Assembly: GCF_001426565.1 (NCBI RefSeq)
Contig: NZ_LMFA01000021.1
Location: forward strand, 330,458-394,457
Source of the DNA: Rhizobium sp. Root482
GTDB lineage: Bacteria > Pseudomonadota > Alphaproteobacteria > Rhizobiales > Rhizobiaceae
Length of the DNA stretch: 64,000 bases
Direction: 5' to 3'
Below the pieces are notes generated by a model, which saw only the letters and a list, made by a program, of their open reading frames with translations, made no database searches and had not been told where the DNA came from. Made by a program: the position numbers and the translations under genes. This document shows, piece after piece, positions 46,012-54,823 of this stretch (positions within the stretch are counted from its first letter, which is position 1; each line of letters begins with the position of its first letter).

Positions 46012-46202
46012 GCGGAAACTCCAGACTGGGTGATCCGGCAGGAAGCCGGGCCGAGGCGCATTTGATGGTATTTTTGACGTGGAAGCCTGTCCAAACCGGA
46101 CAAAAAAACGATAGATTGCGATGCTCATCCCACGACCGTTGTTAATGCGGCCGCCCCGGAATTCGATCCATCCGCCGCCGATATGGCACAGAGGAGAGAC
46201 CG

Positions 46203-46601
46203 ATGCGTCTATCAACAGATACCGTTTTAGCGATGATTCGCCTTCCAAGCGACAATGATACGCTGGGTGGGCGAATCTGGCGGGCGCGCGATGCGCTTGG
46301 ACTGTCCACCAAGGACCTGGCGGATCGGCTGGGCGTTCGCATCGACACGATTTCCGCCTGGGAACGCGATCGCTCCGAGCCGCGCACAAACCGGCTGTTC
46401 ATGCTGGCGGGCATTCTGGGCGTGACGCCCGCCTGGCTGATCGCCGGCATCGGCGAGGCACCGAAGGACGACCTGTCCGGCAGCGCCCACGGCCCGTTGC
46501 GCGACCAGCTGGCACAGCTGCGAAAACTGCATGAGCAGACGGGCAAGGCGATCGCAACATTCGAGGCCGAGCTCAACCGCGTTCTGAGCGACCTGCGATA
46601 G
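46203..46601 (+). CDS. Xre-family transcriptional regulator
   Basis: 132 residues with an HTH_3 domain (about 27-80): IWRARDALGLSTKDLADRLGV, with recognition helix RIDTISAWERDRSEP. The C-terminal part (95-132) is a helical coiled-coil-like segment (LRDQLAQLRKLHEQTGKAI). Target unknown; neighbours are frmA downstream and the DMT transporter divergently upstream, either of which it may control. AGGAGAG precedes the ATG. Confidence 0.83.
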   Translation: MRLSTDTVLAMIRLPSDNDTLGGRIWRARDALGLSTKDLADRLGVRIDTISAWERDRSEPRTNRLFMLAGILGVTPAWLIAGIGEAPKDDLSGSAHGPLRDQLAQLRKLHEQTGKAIATFEAELNRVLSDLR

Positions 46602-46685
46602 AGAAGCACCGGACAGGTCCGATTCCGGCTTGAGCGCCACCGGCCAGTCTGCGATTGTGGCGCCGATTCATCTTGGGAGACAAAC

Positions 46686-47789
46686 ATGGACGTACGCGCG
46701 GCGGTTGCCGTTCAGGCAGGCAAGCCATTGGAAATCATGACCGTTCAGCTCGAGGGCCCGCGGGCCGGCGAGGTTCTGGTCCATACGGACGAATTCACTT
46801 TGTCGGGCGCTGATCCGGAAGGCATCTTTCCGGCCATCCTCGGCCATGAGGGCGCCGGCGTGGTCGTCGATGTCGGCCCGGGCGTCACCTCGCTCAAGAA
46901 GGGCGACCATGTCATTCCGCTCTATACGCCCGAATGCCGCGAATGTTACTCCTGCCTGTCGCGCAAGACGAACCTGTGCACCTCGATTCGATCAACGCAA
47001 GGGCAAGGGCTGATGCCGGACGGCACCTCGCGCTTTTCCATCGGCAAGGACAAGATCTTCCACTATATGGGCTGCTCGACCTTCGCCAATTTCACGGTCC
47101 TGCCGGAGATTGCGCTGGCCAAGGTCAATCCCGACGCGCCCTTCGACAAGATCTGCTATATCGGCTGCGGCGTCACCACCGGCATCGGTGCGGTCATCAA
47201 CACGGCCAAGGTCGAGATCGGCGCGACCGCCATCGTCTTCGGCCTCGGCGGCATCGGTCTCAACGTGCTGCAGGGCCTTCGCCTGGCCGGCGCCGACATG
47301 ATCATCGGCGTCGATATCAATCCGGACCGCAAGGCCTGGGGCGAAAAGTTCGGCATGACGCATTTCGTCAATCCGAAGGAAGTCGAGGGCGACATCGTCC
47401 CCTATCTCGTCAACATGACGAAGCGCAACGGCGACACGATCGGCGGGGCCGACTACACATTCGACTGCACCGGCAATACCAAGGTGATGCGCCAGGCGCT
47501 GGAGGCATCCCATCGCGGCTGGGGCAAATCGGTGATCATCGGCGTGGCCGGCGCCGGCCAGGAAATTTCCACCCGCCCGTTCCAGCTCGTCACCGGCCGC
47601 ACCTGGATGGGCACCGCCTTCGGTGGCGCGCGCGGCCGCACCGACGTGCCGAAGATCGTCGACTGGTACATGCAGGGCAAGATCCAGATCGATCCGATGA
47701 TCACCCACACCATGCCGCTCGAGGACATCAACAAGGGGTTTGACCTCATGCATGCCGGGGAGAGCATCAGGAGCGTGGTGATCTATTGA
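46686..47789 (+). CDS. frmA: S-(hydroxymethyl)glutathione dehydrogenase, catalytic zinc ligand missing
   Basis: Class III alcohol dehydrogenase of glutathione-dependent formaldehyde detoxification. 367 residues where rhizobial homologues have 375. The structural-zinc Cys cluster ([16 protein letters not shown]) is intact, the Rossmann motif [10 protein letters not shown] is normal, and the catalytic His54 (LGHEGAG) and later Cys (IGCGVTTG) are present. But GEVLV is followed at residue 33 directly by HTDEF: the eight residues E-x-K-A-T-G-I-C are absent, removing the Cys ligand of the catalytic zinc. The junction is at 46781/46782 and in frame. Dehydrogenase activity is doubtful unless this is a sequencing or assembly error. 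The next gene overlaps its stop. Confidence 0.9.
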   Translation: MDVRAAVAVQAGKPLEIMTVQLEGPRAGEVLVHTDEFTLSGADPEGIFPAILGHEGAGVVVDVGPGVTSLKKGDHVIPLYTPECRECYSCLSRKTNLCTSIRSTQGQGLMPDGTSRFSIGKDKIFHYMGCSTFANFTVLPEIALAKVNPDAPFDKICYIGCGVTTGIGAVINTAKVEIGATAIVFGLGGIGLNVLQGLRLAGADMIIGVDINPDRKAWGEKFGMTHFVNPKEVEGDIVPYLVNMTKRNGDTIGGADYTFDCTGNTKVMRQALEASHRGWGKSVIIGVAGAGQEISTRPFQLVTGRTWMGTAFGGARGRTDVPKIVDWYMQGKIQIDPMITHTMPLEDINKGFDLMHAGESIRSVVIY

Positions 47790-48286
47790 CCGCACATACT
47801 GCCTATAGCGTCGATCTGCGGAGGATGGACGCATTCTCCGCAGTCGAACTTTACGCGCTATTGAAACTGCGCGTCGACGTTTTCGTGGTCGAGCAAGCCT
47901 GCGCCTATCCGGAACTGGATGGCGAGGATGCGGACGCACTGCATCTTCGCCTGCTGATAAATGCGGAAACGGCCGCCTATGCGCGGATATTGCCGGCGAC
48001 GCATGCCGGCCCGCGGATCGGCCGCGTCCTCGTTTCCCCGAACCAGCGGGGAAAACGTCTCGGCGAGGCGGTGATGCGCGAAGCGATTCGCGCCTGCGAG
48101 GCGCATTTCCCGGGACAGCCGATCTCCCTTTCGGCGCAAAGCCATCTCGAGCGCTTCTACCACTCTCTCGGTTTCGCGCCGATATCGGCCGAATATGTCG
48201 AAGACGGTATTCCGCATATCAATATGCGACGCGCCGCTGGCCTTTCTCCGAATACCGTTCCGGACCAGGGAGCCCTGGCATCATGA
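47786..48286 (+). CDS. GNAT acetyltransferase, ElaA-like
   Basis: 166-residue N-acetyltransferase of the ElaA group. [25 protein letters not shown] is the family start, written here across residues 22-46; the acetyl-CoA binding loop is [10 protein letters not shown] after GRVLVSP. The start is a TTG overlapping the frmA stop (TTGA) with AGGAG upstream; the ATG at 47825 would cut into the conserved N-terminus. Substrate unknown. Confidence 0.78.
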   Translation: MTAHTAYSVDLRRMDAFSAVELYALLKLRVDVFVVEQACAYPELDGEDADALHLRLLINAETAAYARILPATHAGPRIGRVLVSPNQRGKRLGEAVMREAIRACEAHFPGQPISLSAQSHLERFYHSLGFAPISAEYVEDGIPHINMRRAAGLSPNTVPDQGALAS

Positions 48287-48726
48287 TCTATGTCGATGCG
48301 GATGCCTGCCCGGTGAAGGCCGAAATCCTGAAGGTTGCCGAGCGGCACGGCCTTGAAGTGACCTTCGTCGCCAATTCTGGTCTGCGCCCGTCCCGCGACC
48401 CGATGGTGAAAAACGTCATCGTCTCTGGCGCCTTCGATGCCGCCGACGACTGGATCGCCGAACGGGCCGGCGAAGGCGATATCGTCATCACCGCCGACGT
48501 GCCGCTGGCCGGGCGATGCGTTGCCGCCGGCGCCGAGGTGACCGGGCCGACCGGCCGCATCTTCGACAAGGCCAATATCGGCATGGCGACGGCGATGCGC
48601 GATCTCGGCGCGCATCTGCGCGAAACCGGCGAGAGCAAGGGCTATAACGCCGCCTTCTCGCCACGCGATCGTTCCGCCTTCCTCGAAACACTCGACCGGC
48701 TTTGCCGCCGCGTCAAAAAGCGCTAG
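48283..48726 (+). CDS. YaiI/YqxD-family (DUF188) protein
   Basis: 147-residue protein of the UPF0178/DUF188 family, a PIN-like fold: [15 protein letters not shown] at the start, DIVITADVPLAGRC in the middle, and a late TGPTGRIFDKANIG. The acidic residues of the presumed metal site (DADAC, TAD) are kept. Its start overlaps the acetyltransferase stop (ATGA). Confidence 0.9.
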   Translation: MIYVDADACPVKAEILKVAERHGLEVTFVANSGLRPSRDPMVKNVIVSGAFDAADDWIAERAGEGDIVITADVPLAGRCVAAGAEVTGPTGRIFDKANIGMATAMRDLGAHLRETGESKGYNAAFSPRDRSAFLETLDRLCRRVKKR

Positions 48727-48758
48727 CGCCGACAGGGCGCGTCACTTCAAAGGAAAGA

Positions 48759-49595
48759 ATGTTGAAAGTCCTTTCACAGAATACCGCCTTCGGCGGCATG
48801 CAGGGCGTCTTTTCGCATGGCTCGAGCGCCTGCAACACCGAAATGACCTTCGCGGTCTATGTGCCGCCACAGGCAATCACCGGCCCCTGCCCGGTCGTCT
48901 GGTATCTCTCCGGCCTCACCTGCACCCATGCCAATGTCATGGAGAAAGGCGAATACCGGCGGATGGCGGCCGAACTCGGCCTGATCGTCGTCTGCCCGGA
49001 TACCAGCCCGCGCGGCAATGACGTGCCCGATGAACTGACCAACTGGCAGATGGGCAAGGGCGGCGGCTTCTATCTCGATGCGACCGAGGCACCCTGGGCC
49101 GAGCATTACCGGATGTATAGCTATGTGACAGAGGAACTGCCGGCGCTCCTTGCCGAGCATTTCCGCGTGGACATGAGCCGGCAGGGCATTTTCGGTCATT
49201 CGATGGGCGGCCATGGGGCAATGACGATCGCGCTGAAGAACCCCGACCGCTTCAAGAGCTGCTCGGCCTTCGCCCCGATCGTCGAGCCCTCCACTGCCGA
49301 CTGGTCGGTCGGCGCCTTTGAAAAATATCTCGGCGAGGACAGGACGGCCTGGCGGGCCTATGACGCCTGCGCTCTGGTCGAGGACGGCGCCCGGTTTCCC
49401 GAATTCCTGATCGACCAGGGAAAGGCGGACAATTTTCTCGAAACCGGGCTTCGGCCCTGGCTGTTCGAAGAGGCGATCGCGGGAACCGGCATCGATCTCA
49501 CGCTGCGGCTGCACGAGCGCTACGATCATTCCTATTATTTCATCTCGACCTTCATGGACGACCATCTGAGATGGCATGCCGATCGGCTGGGATGA
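48759..49595 (+). CDS. fghA: S-formylglutathione hydrolase
   Basis: Hydrolyses S-formylglutathione to formate and glutathione, completing the formaldehyde route begun by frmA. 278-residue alpha/beta-hydrolase (esterase D type): YLSGLTCTHANVMEKGEYRR is the substrate-site signature, the nucleophile Ser is in FGHSMGGHGAM, and Asp and His follow in LIDQGKADNFL and YDHSYYFI. AAGGAAAG precedes the ATG at 48759. Intact, unlike frmA upstream in the same cluster. Confidence 0.95.
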   Translation: MLKVLSQNTAFGGMQGVFSHGSSACNTEMTFAVYVPPQAITGPCPVVWYLSGLTCTHANVMEKGEYRRMAAELGLIVVCPDTSPRGNDVPDELTNWQMGKGGGFYLDATEAPWAEHYRMYSYVTEELPALLAEHFRVDMSRQGIFGHSMGGHGAMTIALKNPDRFKSCSAFAPIVEPSTADWSVGAFEKYLGEDRTAWRAYDACALVEDGARFPEFLIDQGKADNFLETGLRPWLFEEAIAGTGIDLTLRLHERYDHSYYFISTFMDDHLRWHADRLG

Positions 49596-49628
49596 CCACC
49601 GATCGAGGCCAGGAAGCCTGAAACAGTA

Positions 49629-49940
49629 TCAGGAGGTTGATTGGAACCGGGGCGACGGCGCGGTTTCGATAACGCGGATGCTCGTCTCGCTCTGGCCGTG
49701 ATGGCCTTCCATATCGATGACCAGGTGCCAGTGACCGGCTTTCGGAATGACCAGGCGAATCGGCGATTTTTTCGCGACGCCACCGACGAACTGGTGTTTC
49801 ATCGCCTGCTTGTAGAGCGCGAAATTCTGATCGGTCATCAGCCGGACATTGGCAACGGCCGACAGGGTGATCTCTATCGTCGCGCCGCCACGCTGCTGCT
49901 TCAGGTCGTAATGCGTGAAGGCGAATGTCAGTTTGGTCAT
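49629..49940 (-). CDS. DUF1883 family protein
   Basis: 103-residue protein of DUF1883: starts MTKLTFAFTHYDLKQQRGG and contains AGHWHLVIDMEGHHG, a His-rich stretch (HWH, GHHG). A small beta-sandwich of unknown function, sometimes fused to TIR domains elsewhere but free-standing here. The ATG at 49940 matches the family start; the frame extends 28 codons further. Convergent with fghA. Confidence 0.82.
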   Translation of the reverse strand: MTKLTFAFTHYDLKQQRGGATIEITLSAVANVRLMTDQNFALYKQAMKHQFVGGVAKKSPIRLVIPKAGHWHLVIDMEGHHGQSETSIRVIETAPSPRFQSTS

Positions 49941-50088
49941 TCCATGTCCGTTGTAATCGTCAAGCCAGGGATCGGCATGGTAGGCACTGCGCGTTAATGA
50001 ATGGTTCTGGCGGGGATGGTTCACACTTGTCGCAACTGTCGTTTGCGCCCGAACCCATCTTCCCCGCCATGCCGGTTCCGGCTATGGG

Positions 50089-50472
50089 ATGGACATGACA
50101 CATCTTCTTCTCGTTGCCGCCGGCGGCGCCGTCGGATCGGCGTTGCGCCATCTCGTCGGGCTCTGGAGCCTGCGCCAGTTCGGGCCGAACTTCCCCTGGG
50201 GCACGTTGACGGTGAACGTCACCGGGTCACTGCTGATCGGCATTCTCGCCGAGGCTATCGCCCGCCATTTCGGCGCTTCCCTCGAAATGCGACTGTTTCT
50301 CGTCACCGGCGTTCTCGGCGGCTACACGACCTTCTCGGCCTTCTCGCTGGATGCGATCAGCCTGATCGAACGTGGGCAGCCGGCGATCGCTGCACTTTAT
50401 GTGGGCTCAAGCCTGGTCCTTTCGGCAATCGCGGTCATTGCCGGGCTGGCCCTCGTGCGTGCAATAGGCTAA
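50089..50472 (+). CDS. crcB: Fluoride channel CrcB/Fluc
   Basis: 127-residue dual-topology fluoride channel, four helices. GGAVGSALRHLV, GTLTVNVTGSLLIG (the Asn that lines the pore) and the sodium-site motif GGYTTFSAFSLD are present. Start at 50089 or the ATG at 50095. No fluoride riboswitch seen upstream. First gene of a run with rluC, a HAD gene and the ATP12 gene, a common rhizobial order. Confidence 0.93.
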   Translation: MDMTHLLLVAAGGAVGSALRHLVGLWSLRQFGPNFPWGTLTVNVTGSLLIGILAEAIARHFGASLEMRLFLVTGVLGGYTTFSAFSLDAISLIERGQPAIAALYVGSSLVLSAIAVIAGLALVRAIG

Positions 50473-50596
50473 AGCCTGCCCTTCAGAGCGCTGTGCGTCC
50501 CTCAAGGACCGGCCTGCTCTGTCATATCAGTTTGCGCACGGATTTCCGGTCGGCACCCTTGTCGAGGCGCGATCGCAATGGATGCGGGTAAAGAAC

Positions 50597-51589
50597 ATGG
50601 CGGGCATTGAACATAGACAGGTGGAGGCCGACGAGGCCGGCATGCGGCTCGACCGTTGGTTCAAGGTGCATTTTCCCGGCCTCGGCTTCGGCCCGCTGCA
50701 GAAGCTCCTGCGCTCCGGCCAGGTGCGCGTCGATGGCGGGCGCGTCAAATCGGATACGCGCATCCAGCCGGGACAGGTCATCCGCGTGCCGCCGCTGGAT
50801 GTCGATGCCAAGTTGAAGACCGGCCCGATCGCCGGCCGGGATCTGCGCCATGCCTCGGATCATGAACTCCTGTCGCGCATGCTGCTGCACGAAGACGCCA
50901 AGGTGATCGTGCTCAACAAGCCGCCGGGCATCGCCGTTCAGGGCGGCTCCGGCATCAACCGTCACATCGACGAGATGCTCGAAGCCTGGACCAGCCCCAA
51001 GGGCGAGAAGCCGCGCCTCGTGCACCGGCTCGACCGCGACACCTCCGGCGTTCTGGTGATTGCCCGTACCCGTGGCGCTGCCCAGAAGCTGACGGCGGCC
51101 TTTCGCGAGCGGGATACGAAGAAGACCTATTGGGCGCTGGTCAAGGGCGTGCCGCGCAAGCGCGAGGACAAGATCTCCACCTGGCTGGTCAAGGAGCAGA
51201 CGCCGGACGGCGACCGGATGCGCATCGCCAAGCACGGCGAGGACGGCGCCGATCATGCCGTTTCCTTCTATCGCACCGTGGAGACGGCAGGCCAGAACCT
51301 GACCTGGCTGGAAATGGAGCCCTATACCGGACGTACGCACCAGCTGCGCGTCCATGCCGCCCATATCGGCCATCCGATCATCGGCGACCCCAAATATTTC
51401 GCCGCCGAATTCAACTGGGCCTTCCCCGGCGGCGTGCAGAACAAGCTGCATCTTCATGCGCGCCGCATCGATATTCCACATCCCGACGGTGGACGCCTGA
51501 AAATCACCGCTCCAATGCCGCAGCACATGGTCCAGAGCTGGAACCTGATCGGCTTCGACATGGCGAGCGCGCAGGAAGATGAAGACTGA
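50597..51589 (+). CDS. rluC: Pseudouridine synthase of the RluA family, RluC-like
   Basis: 330 residues: S4 RNA-binding domain (about 14-75, MRLDRWFKVHFPGL), then the synthase domain with the catalytic Asp in HRLDRDTSGVLVIA and the GRTHQLRVHAAHIGHP motif. RluC makes pseudouridines at 955, 2504 and 2580 of 23S rRNA in E. coli; target assignment here is by resemblance. The start at 50597 is chosen over 50582. Its stop overlaps the next start (TGATG). Confidence 0.87.
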   Translation: MAGIEHRQVEADEAGMRLDRWFKVHFPGLGFGPLQKLLRSGQVRVDGGRVKSDTRIQPGQVIRVPPLDVDAKLKTGPIAGRDLRHASDHELLSRMLLHEDAKVIVLNKPPGIAVQGGSGINRHIDEMLEAWTSPKGEKPRLVHRLDRDTSGVLVIARTRGAAQKLTAAFRERDTKKTYWALVKGVPRKREDKISTWLVKEQTPDGDRMRIAKHGEDGADHAVSFYRTVETAGQNLTWLEMEPYTGRTHQLRVHAAHIGHPIIGDPKYFAAEFNWAFPGGVQNKLHLHARRIDIPHPDGGRLKITAPMPQHMVQSWNLIGFDMASAQEDED

Positions 51590-52254
51590 TGAAACTGGTT
51601 CTTTTCGATTGCGACGGCACGCTGGTCGACAGTGCCGGGCTGATCCACGAGGTCATGGCCCGGACCTTCCAGGATTTCGGACTTGCGCCTATCTCCCTGG
51701 AAGCCACCAAGGGCATTATCGGATTGACGCTCGATATCGCCATTGCTCGGTTGATGGGCGAGCCGCATGTCGACGACCGCGCGCTGGCCATGACGGCGCA
51801 TTACAAGAAGAGCTATGGCGCCATCCGCGCCGAGATGAATTTCCGCGAGCCGCTATTTCCCGGCATTGCCGACCTTGTTGAAACGCTTTCGGAACGCGAC
51901 GACATGCTCCTGGGTGCCGTAACGGGAAAGTCGCGGCGCGGACTTGATCAGATTTGCGCAACTCACGGCTATGAAAAGACATTCTTCGTTTCACGCACGG
52001 CCGACGACTGTCCGTCGAAGCCGCATCCGGCGATGGTCACGGAATGCTGCAGCGAGGCCGGCATCGATGCCAGGGATACGATCGTCGTCGGAGACGCCAT
52101 CTATGACATGCAGATGGCAAAGAGCGCGGGCGCAGCAGCCATCGGCGTCGCCTGGGGCTATGCGTCCGTCGACGAGCTGATCGGGGCCGGCGCCGATACG
52201 ATTGCCCGCACGCCAAACGACATTCTGGACTGGATGGAGACACACCATGCCTGA
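51589..52254 (+). CDS. HAD-IA phosphatase, phosphoglycolate-phosphatase-like
   Basis: 221-residue HAD-superfamily hydrolase: FDCDGTLVDSAG at the start carries the nucleophile Asp, VTGKSRRG the Ser/Thr motif, SKPHPAMV the Lys and VVGDAIYDMQMAKSAG the acidic metal motif; helical cap between. Substrate unknown, perhaps phosphoglycolate or a damaged nucleotide. The gene overlaps both neighbours (one base with rluC; eight with the ATP12 gene). Confidence 0.88.
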   Translation: MKLVLFDCDGTLVDSAGLIHEVMARTFQDFGLAPISLEATKGIIGLTLDIAIARLMGEPHVDDRALAMTAHYKKSYGAIRAEMNFREPLFPGIADLVETLSERDDMLLGAVTGKSRRGLDQICATHGYEKTFFVSRTADDCPSKPHPAMVTECCSEAGIDARDTIVVGDAIYDMQMAKSAGAAAIGVAWGYASVDELIGAGADTIARTPNDILDWMETHHA

Positions 52255-53029
52255 TATTCGCGACGAGCTGACCGGCGCACTCAGTGATCCCGATCCGGTA
52301 CGCCGGGCACAGATCCAGATGCTGAAGCCACTACCGAAACGATTCTACAAGACCGTCGGCATCGAGGCGCAGGAAGGCGGTCATGCGGTCGTTCTGGACG
52401 GACGGCCGGTTCGCACGCCGGCCAAACAGCTCCTGGCCGTGCCGACGCGCGCCGTCGCCGAGCTTCTGGCAGGCGAGTGGGACGCCCAGAAAGAGGTGAT
52501 CGACCCCGCGACCATGCCGGTGACGCGGTTGGTCAATACGGCGATCGACGGCGTCGCCCAGGATATCCGGGCGGTCTTCGACGATATCCTCAATTTCGCA
52601 GGCACCGATCTTCTCTGCTATCGGGCGAGCGAGCCTGTGGAACTGGTGGCGCGGCAGGGAGAGCACTGGGACCCGATAATCGAATGGGCGACGGAACGGC
52701 TCGGCGCGCGCTTCATCCTCGCCGAAGGCGTGGTGCACCAGACGCAACCACGCACCGCGATCGATGCAATTGCCGAGGCGTTGCGTCCGCATGCGACGCC
52801 GCTCGGGCTCGCCTGTCTGCATATGATGACCAGCCTGACCGGATCGGCCCTCATCGCCATTGCCTTCGCCGAAAAGCGGCTATCCGCCGAACAGGCCTGG
52901 TCGCTTGCCCATCTCGACGAGGACTGGCAGATCGAGCACTGGGGAACCGACGAGGAAGCCTTCCAGCGCCGCGAAAATCGCTGGCAGGACATGCTGGCCG
53001 CAGCAGCGACGCTCGACGCCCTGCGCTGA
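52247..53029 (+). CDS. ATP12-family F1-ATPase chaperone
   Basis: 260-residue homologue of mitochondrial Atp12, which helps fold the F1 alpha subunit, a family of alphaproteobacteria and mitochondria. Recognised from RFYKTVGIEAQEGGHAVVLDG (split by one residue), VPTRAVAELLAGEWDAQ, and the C-terminal LAHLDEDWQIEHWGTDEEA. The ATG at 52247 lies inside the end of the HAD gene, pointing to coupling. Confidence 0.93.
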   Translation: MPDIRDELTGALSDPDPVRRAQIQMLKPLPKRFYKTVGIEAQEGGHAVVLDGRPVRTPAKQLLAVPTRAVAELLAGEWDAQKEVIDPATMPVTRLVNTAIDGVAQDIRAVFDDILNFAGTDLLCYRASEPVELVARQGEHWDPIIEWATERLGARFILAEGVVHQTQPRTAIDAIAEALRPHATPLGLACLHMMTSLTGSALIAIAFAEKRLSAEQAWSLAHLDEDWQIEHWGTDEEAFQRRENRWQDMLAAAATLDALR

Positions 53030-53049
53030 ACGTCGCTGCTGTACGGTAA

Positions 53050-53364
53050 TCAGGCCGTCAGTTTCAGGCCGGCGATACCGGCGATGATGAGCGCGATGCA
53101 GCCGAGCCGCATGGCCGTTGCCGGCTCGGCGAAAAGGACGATGCCGAGAATGACGGTTCCGACCGTGCCGATGCCGGTCCAGACCGCATAGGCGGTGCCG
53201 AGCGGCAGGGTCCGCATCGCGATACCGAGCAGGACGACGCTTGCGACCATGGAAGCGCCGGTCAGCACCGTCGGCATCAGCTTGGTGAAGCCCTCGGTAT
53301 ATTTAAGCCCGATTGCCCAGCCGATTTCGAGAAGTCCCGCGAGGAAGAGAATAAGCCAGGCCAT
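53050..53364 (-). CDS. sugE: SMR-family guanidinium exporter SugE/Gdx
   Basis: 104-residue, four-helix small multidrug resistance protein. The key Glu is in [17 protein letters not shown] (Glu13), and the SugE branch is marked by [14 protein letters not shown]. The Gdx members of this branch export guanidinium in exchange for protons. CGGAG precedes the ATG at 53364. The candidate guanidine-II riboswitch immediately upstream supports Gdx rather than QacE-type function. Confidence 0.9.
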   Translation of the reverse strand: MAWLILFLAGLLEIGWAIGLKYTEGFTKLMPTVLTGASMVASVVLLGIAMRTLPLGTAYAVWTGIGTVGTVILGIVLFAEPATAMRLGCIALIIAGIAGLKLTA

Positions 53365-53370
53365 GATCAA

Positions 53371-53450
53371 CTCCGTTTGATGGAGCGAGGCCGTCCCCGC
53401 GGTTGGGCGGAAGCGGCGATCGTGCCGGATCCGTGCAGCCGTCTGCATGG
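53371..53450 (-). promoter_or_regulatory. Candidate guanidine-II (mini-ykkC) riboswitch
   Basis: On the minus strand two hairpins with ACGG loops stand before sugE: TGCAG-ACGG-CTGCA (within 53431-53450, outer CC/GG pairs after one mismatch) and GCGGGG-ACGG-CCTCGC (53385-53400), with a 30-base linker. The pair of ACGR-loop hairpins is the whole consensus of guanidine-II. Just after the second hairpin, CTCC can pair with the GGAG of the ribosome site (53371-53374), and uses the last base of the hairpin, giving a simple on-switch: guanidine would stabilise the hairpin and free the site. Confidence 0.82.
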
Positions 53451-53512
53451 GGGTTTATGCCATCATGGTGCTGCCGGGGCAAGGGCCGGCAGCGCATGGC
53501 AGCCATTCGCGC

Positions 53513-54823
53513 CTATTCGCCGCGCTCCTTGCGCAGCTTCGCCCACCAGTCGAGACGCTTGCGGATATCGCGCTCGAAGCCACGCTCCGGCGGATCGTAG
53601 AAGGTCTTGCGGCCCATCTTCTCCGGGAAATAATCCTGGCCGGAAAAAGCGTCCGGCTCGTCATGGTCATAGCGATAACCGTCGCCATAGCCCTCGCCCT
53701 TCATCAGCTTCGTCGGCGCATTGAGGATGTGCTTGGGCGGCAGCAGGGAGCCGTGTTCCTTGGCGGCGCGCATGGCCGATTTATAGGCGGTGTAGACAGC
53801 ATTGGATTTCGGCGCGGTGGCTAGATAGACGCAAGCCTGCGCCAAGGCCAGTTCGCCTTCCGGAGAGCCCAGATAATCATAGGCATCCTTGGCGGCATTG
53901 CAGATCGCCAGCGCCTGCGGATCGGCAAGGCCGATATCCTCGACCGCCATGCGCACCAGTCGCCGACCGAGATAGAGCGGATCCTCGCCCGCATCGAACA
54001 TGCGGCAGAGATAATAGAGTGCCGCATCCGGATCGGAACCACGCACCGACTTGTGCAGCGCCGAGATCAGATTGTAGTGGCCATCCTGGCCCTTGTCGTA
54101 GACCGGCGCGCGGCGCTGGACGATTTCCTGCAAGGCATTGACGTCAAAGGTCTCGCCCTTGCGCGCCGCCCGCCAGACCTCCTCGGCAAGCGTCAACACG
54201 GCGCGGCCATCGCCATCGGCCATGCGGATCAGGCTGGCACGGGCATCGGCATCGAGCGGCAGTGGGCGTGCCTCCACCTGTTCGGCGCGCGCCAGCAGTT
54301 CGGCGAGGCTTTCCTCGTCATGCGGCTTGAAGGTGAGGACGCGGGCCCGCGACAAAAGAGCGGCGTTCAACTCGAAGGACGGATTTTCCGTGGTGGCACC
54401 GACAAGAATGACCGTGCCATCTTCCATCACCGGCAGGAAGCTATCCTGCTGGGCGCGGTTGAACCGATGGATCTCGTCGACGAAGAGCAGCGTCTGGCGC
54501 CCACTCGTCCGCCGCAGGCGCGCAGCCTCGAAGACGCGCTTCAGGTCGGCGACGCCGGAAAAGATCGCCGAGATCTGCTCGAAGGCCAGCCCTGCCTCCC
54601 CGGAGAGAAGCCGGGCGACCGTGGTCTTGCCGGTACCGGGCGGCCCCCAGAAGATCATCGAGCCGAGAGAGCCGGAGGCGATCATTCGGGCGAGAACGCC
54701 GTCCTCGCCGGTCAGATGCGCCTGCCCGGTGACTTCGGACAGGGCCTGTGGCCGCAGACGATCGGCAAGCGGCCGCTTCTCGCTCATGCCGGGCGGCTCG
54801 CTTGGGGAGAACAGGTCGCTCAT
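53513..54823 (-). CDS. rarA: Replication-associated recombination protein RarA (MgsA)
   Basis: 436-residue clamp-loader-like AAA+ ATPase acting at stalled forks. Walker A is GPPGTGKTT, Walker B is LFVDEIHRFNRAQQD, and sensor 1 is ILVGATTENPSF; the C-terminal tetramerisation part with the AKDAYDYLGSPEGELALAQ block is present. Length typical. Its start overlaps the stop of the protease gene (ATGA). Confidence 0.95.
   Translation of the reverse strand: MSDLFSPSEPPGMSEKRPLADRLRPQALSEVTGQAHLTGEDGVLARMIASGSLGSMIFWGPPGTGKTTVARLLSGEAGLAFEQISAIFSGVADLKRVFEAARLRRTSGRQTLLFVDEIHRFNRAQQDSFLPVMEDGTVILVGATTENPSFELNAALLSRARVLTFKPHDEESLAELLARAEQVEARPLPLDADARASLIRMADGDGRAVLTLAEEVWRAARKGETFDVNALQEIVQRRAPVYDKGQDGHYNLISALHKSVRGSDPDAALYYLCRMFDAGEDPLYLGRRLVRMAVEDIGLADPQALAICNAAKDAYDYLGSPEGELALAQACVYLATAPKSNAVYTAYKSAMRAAKEHGSLLPPKHILNAPTKLMKGEGYGDGYRYDHDEPDAFSGQDYFPEKMGRKTFYDPPERGFERDIRKRLDWWAKLRKERGE

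Noticed and set aside
50020-50094. Fluoride riboswitch before crcB
   Set aside because: The conserved GG..GAUGG core and pseudoknot partners are not seen in the short leader.
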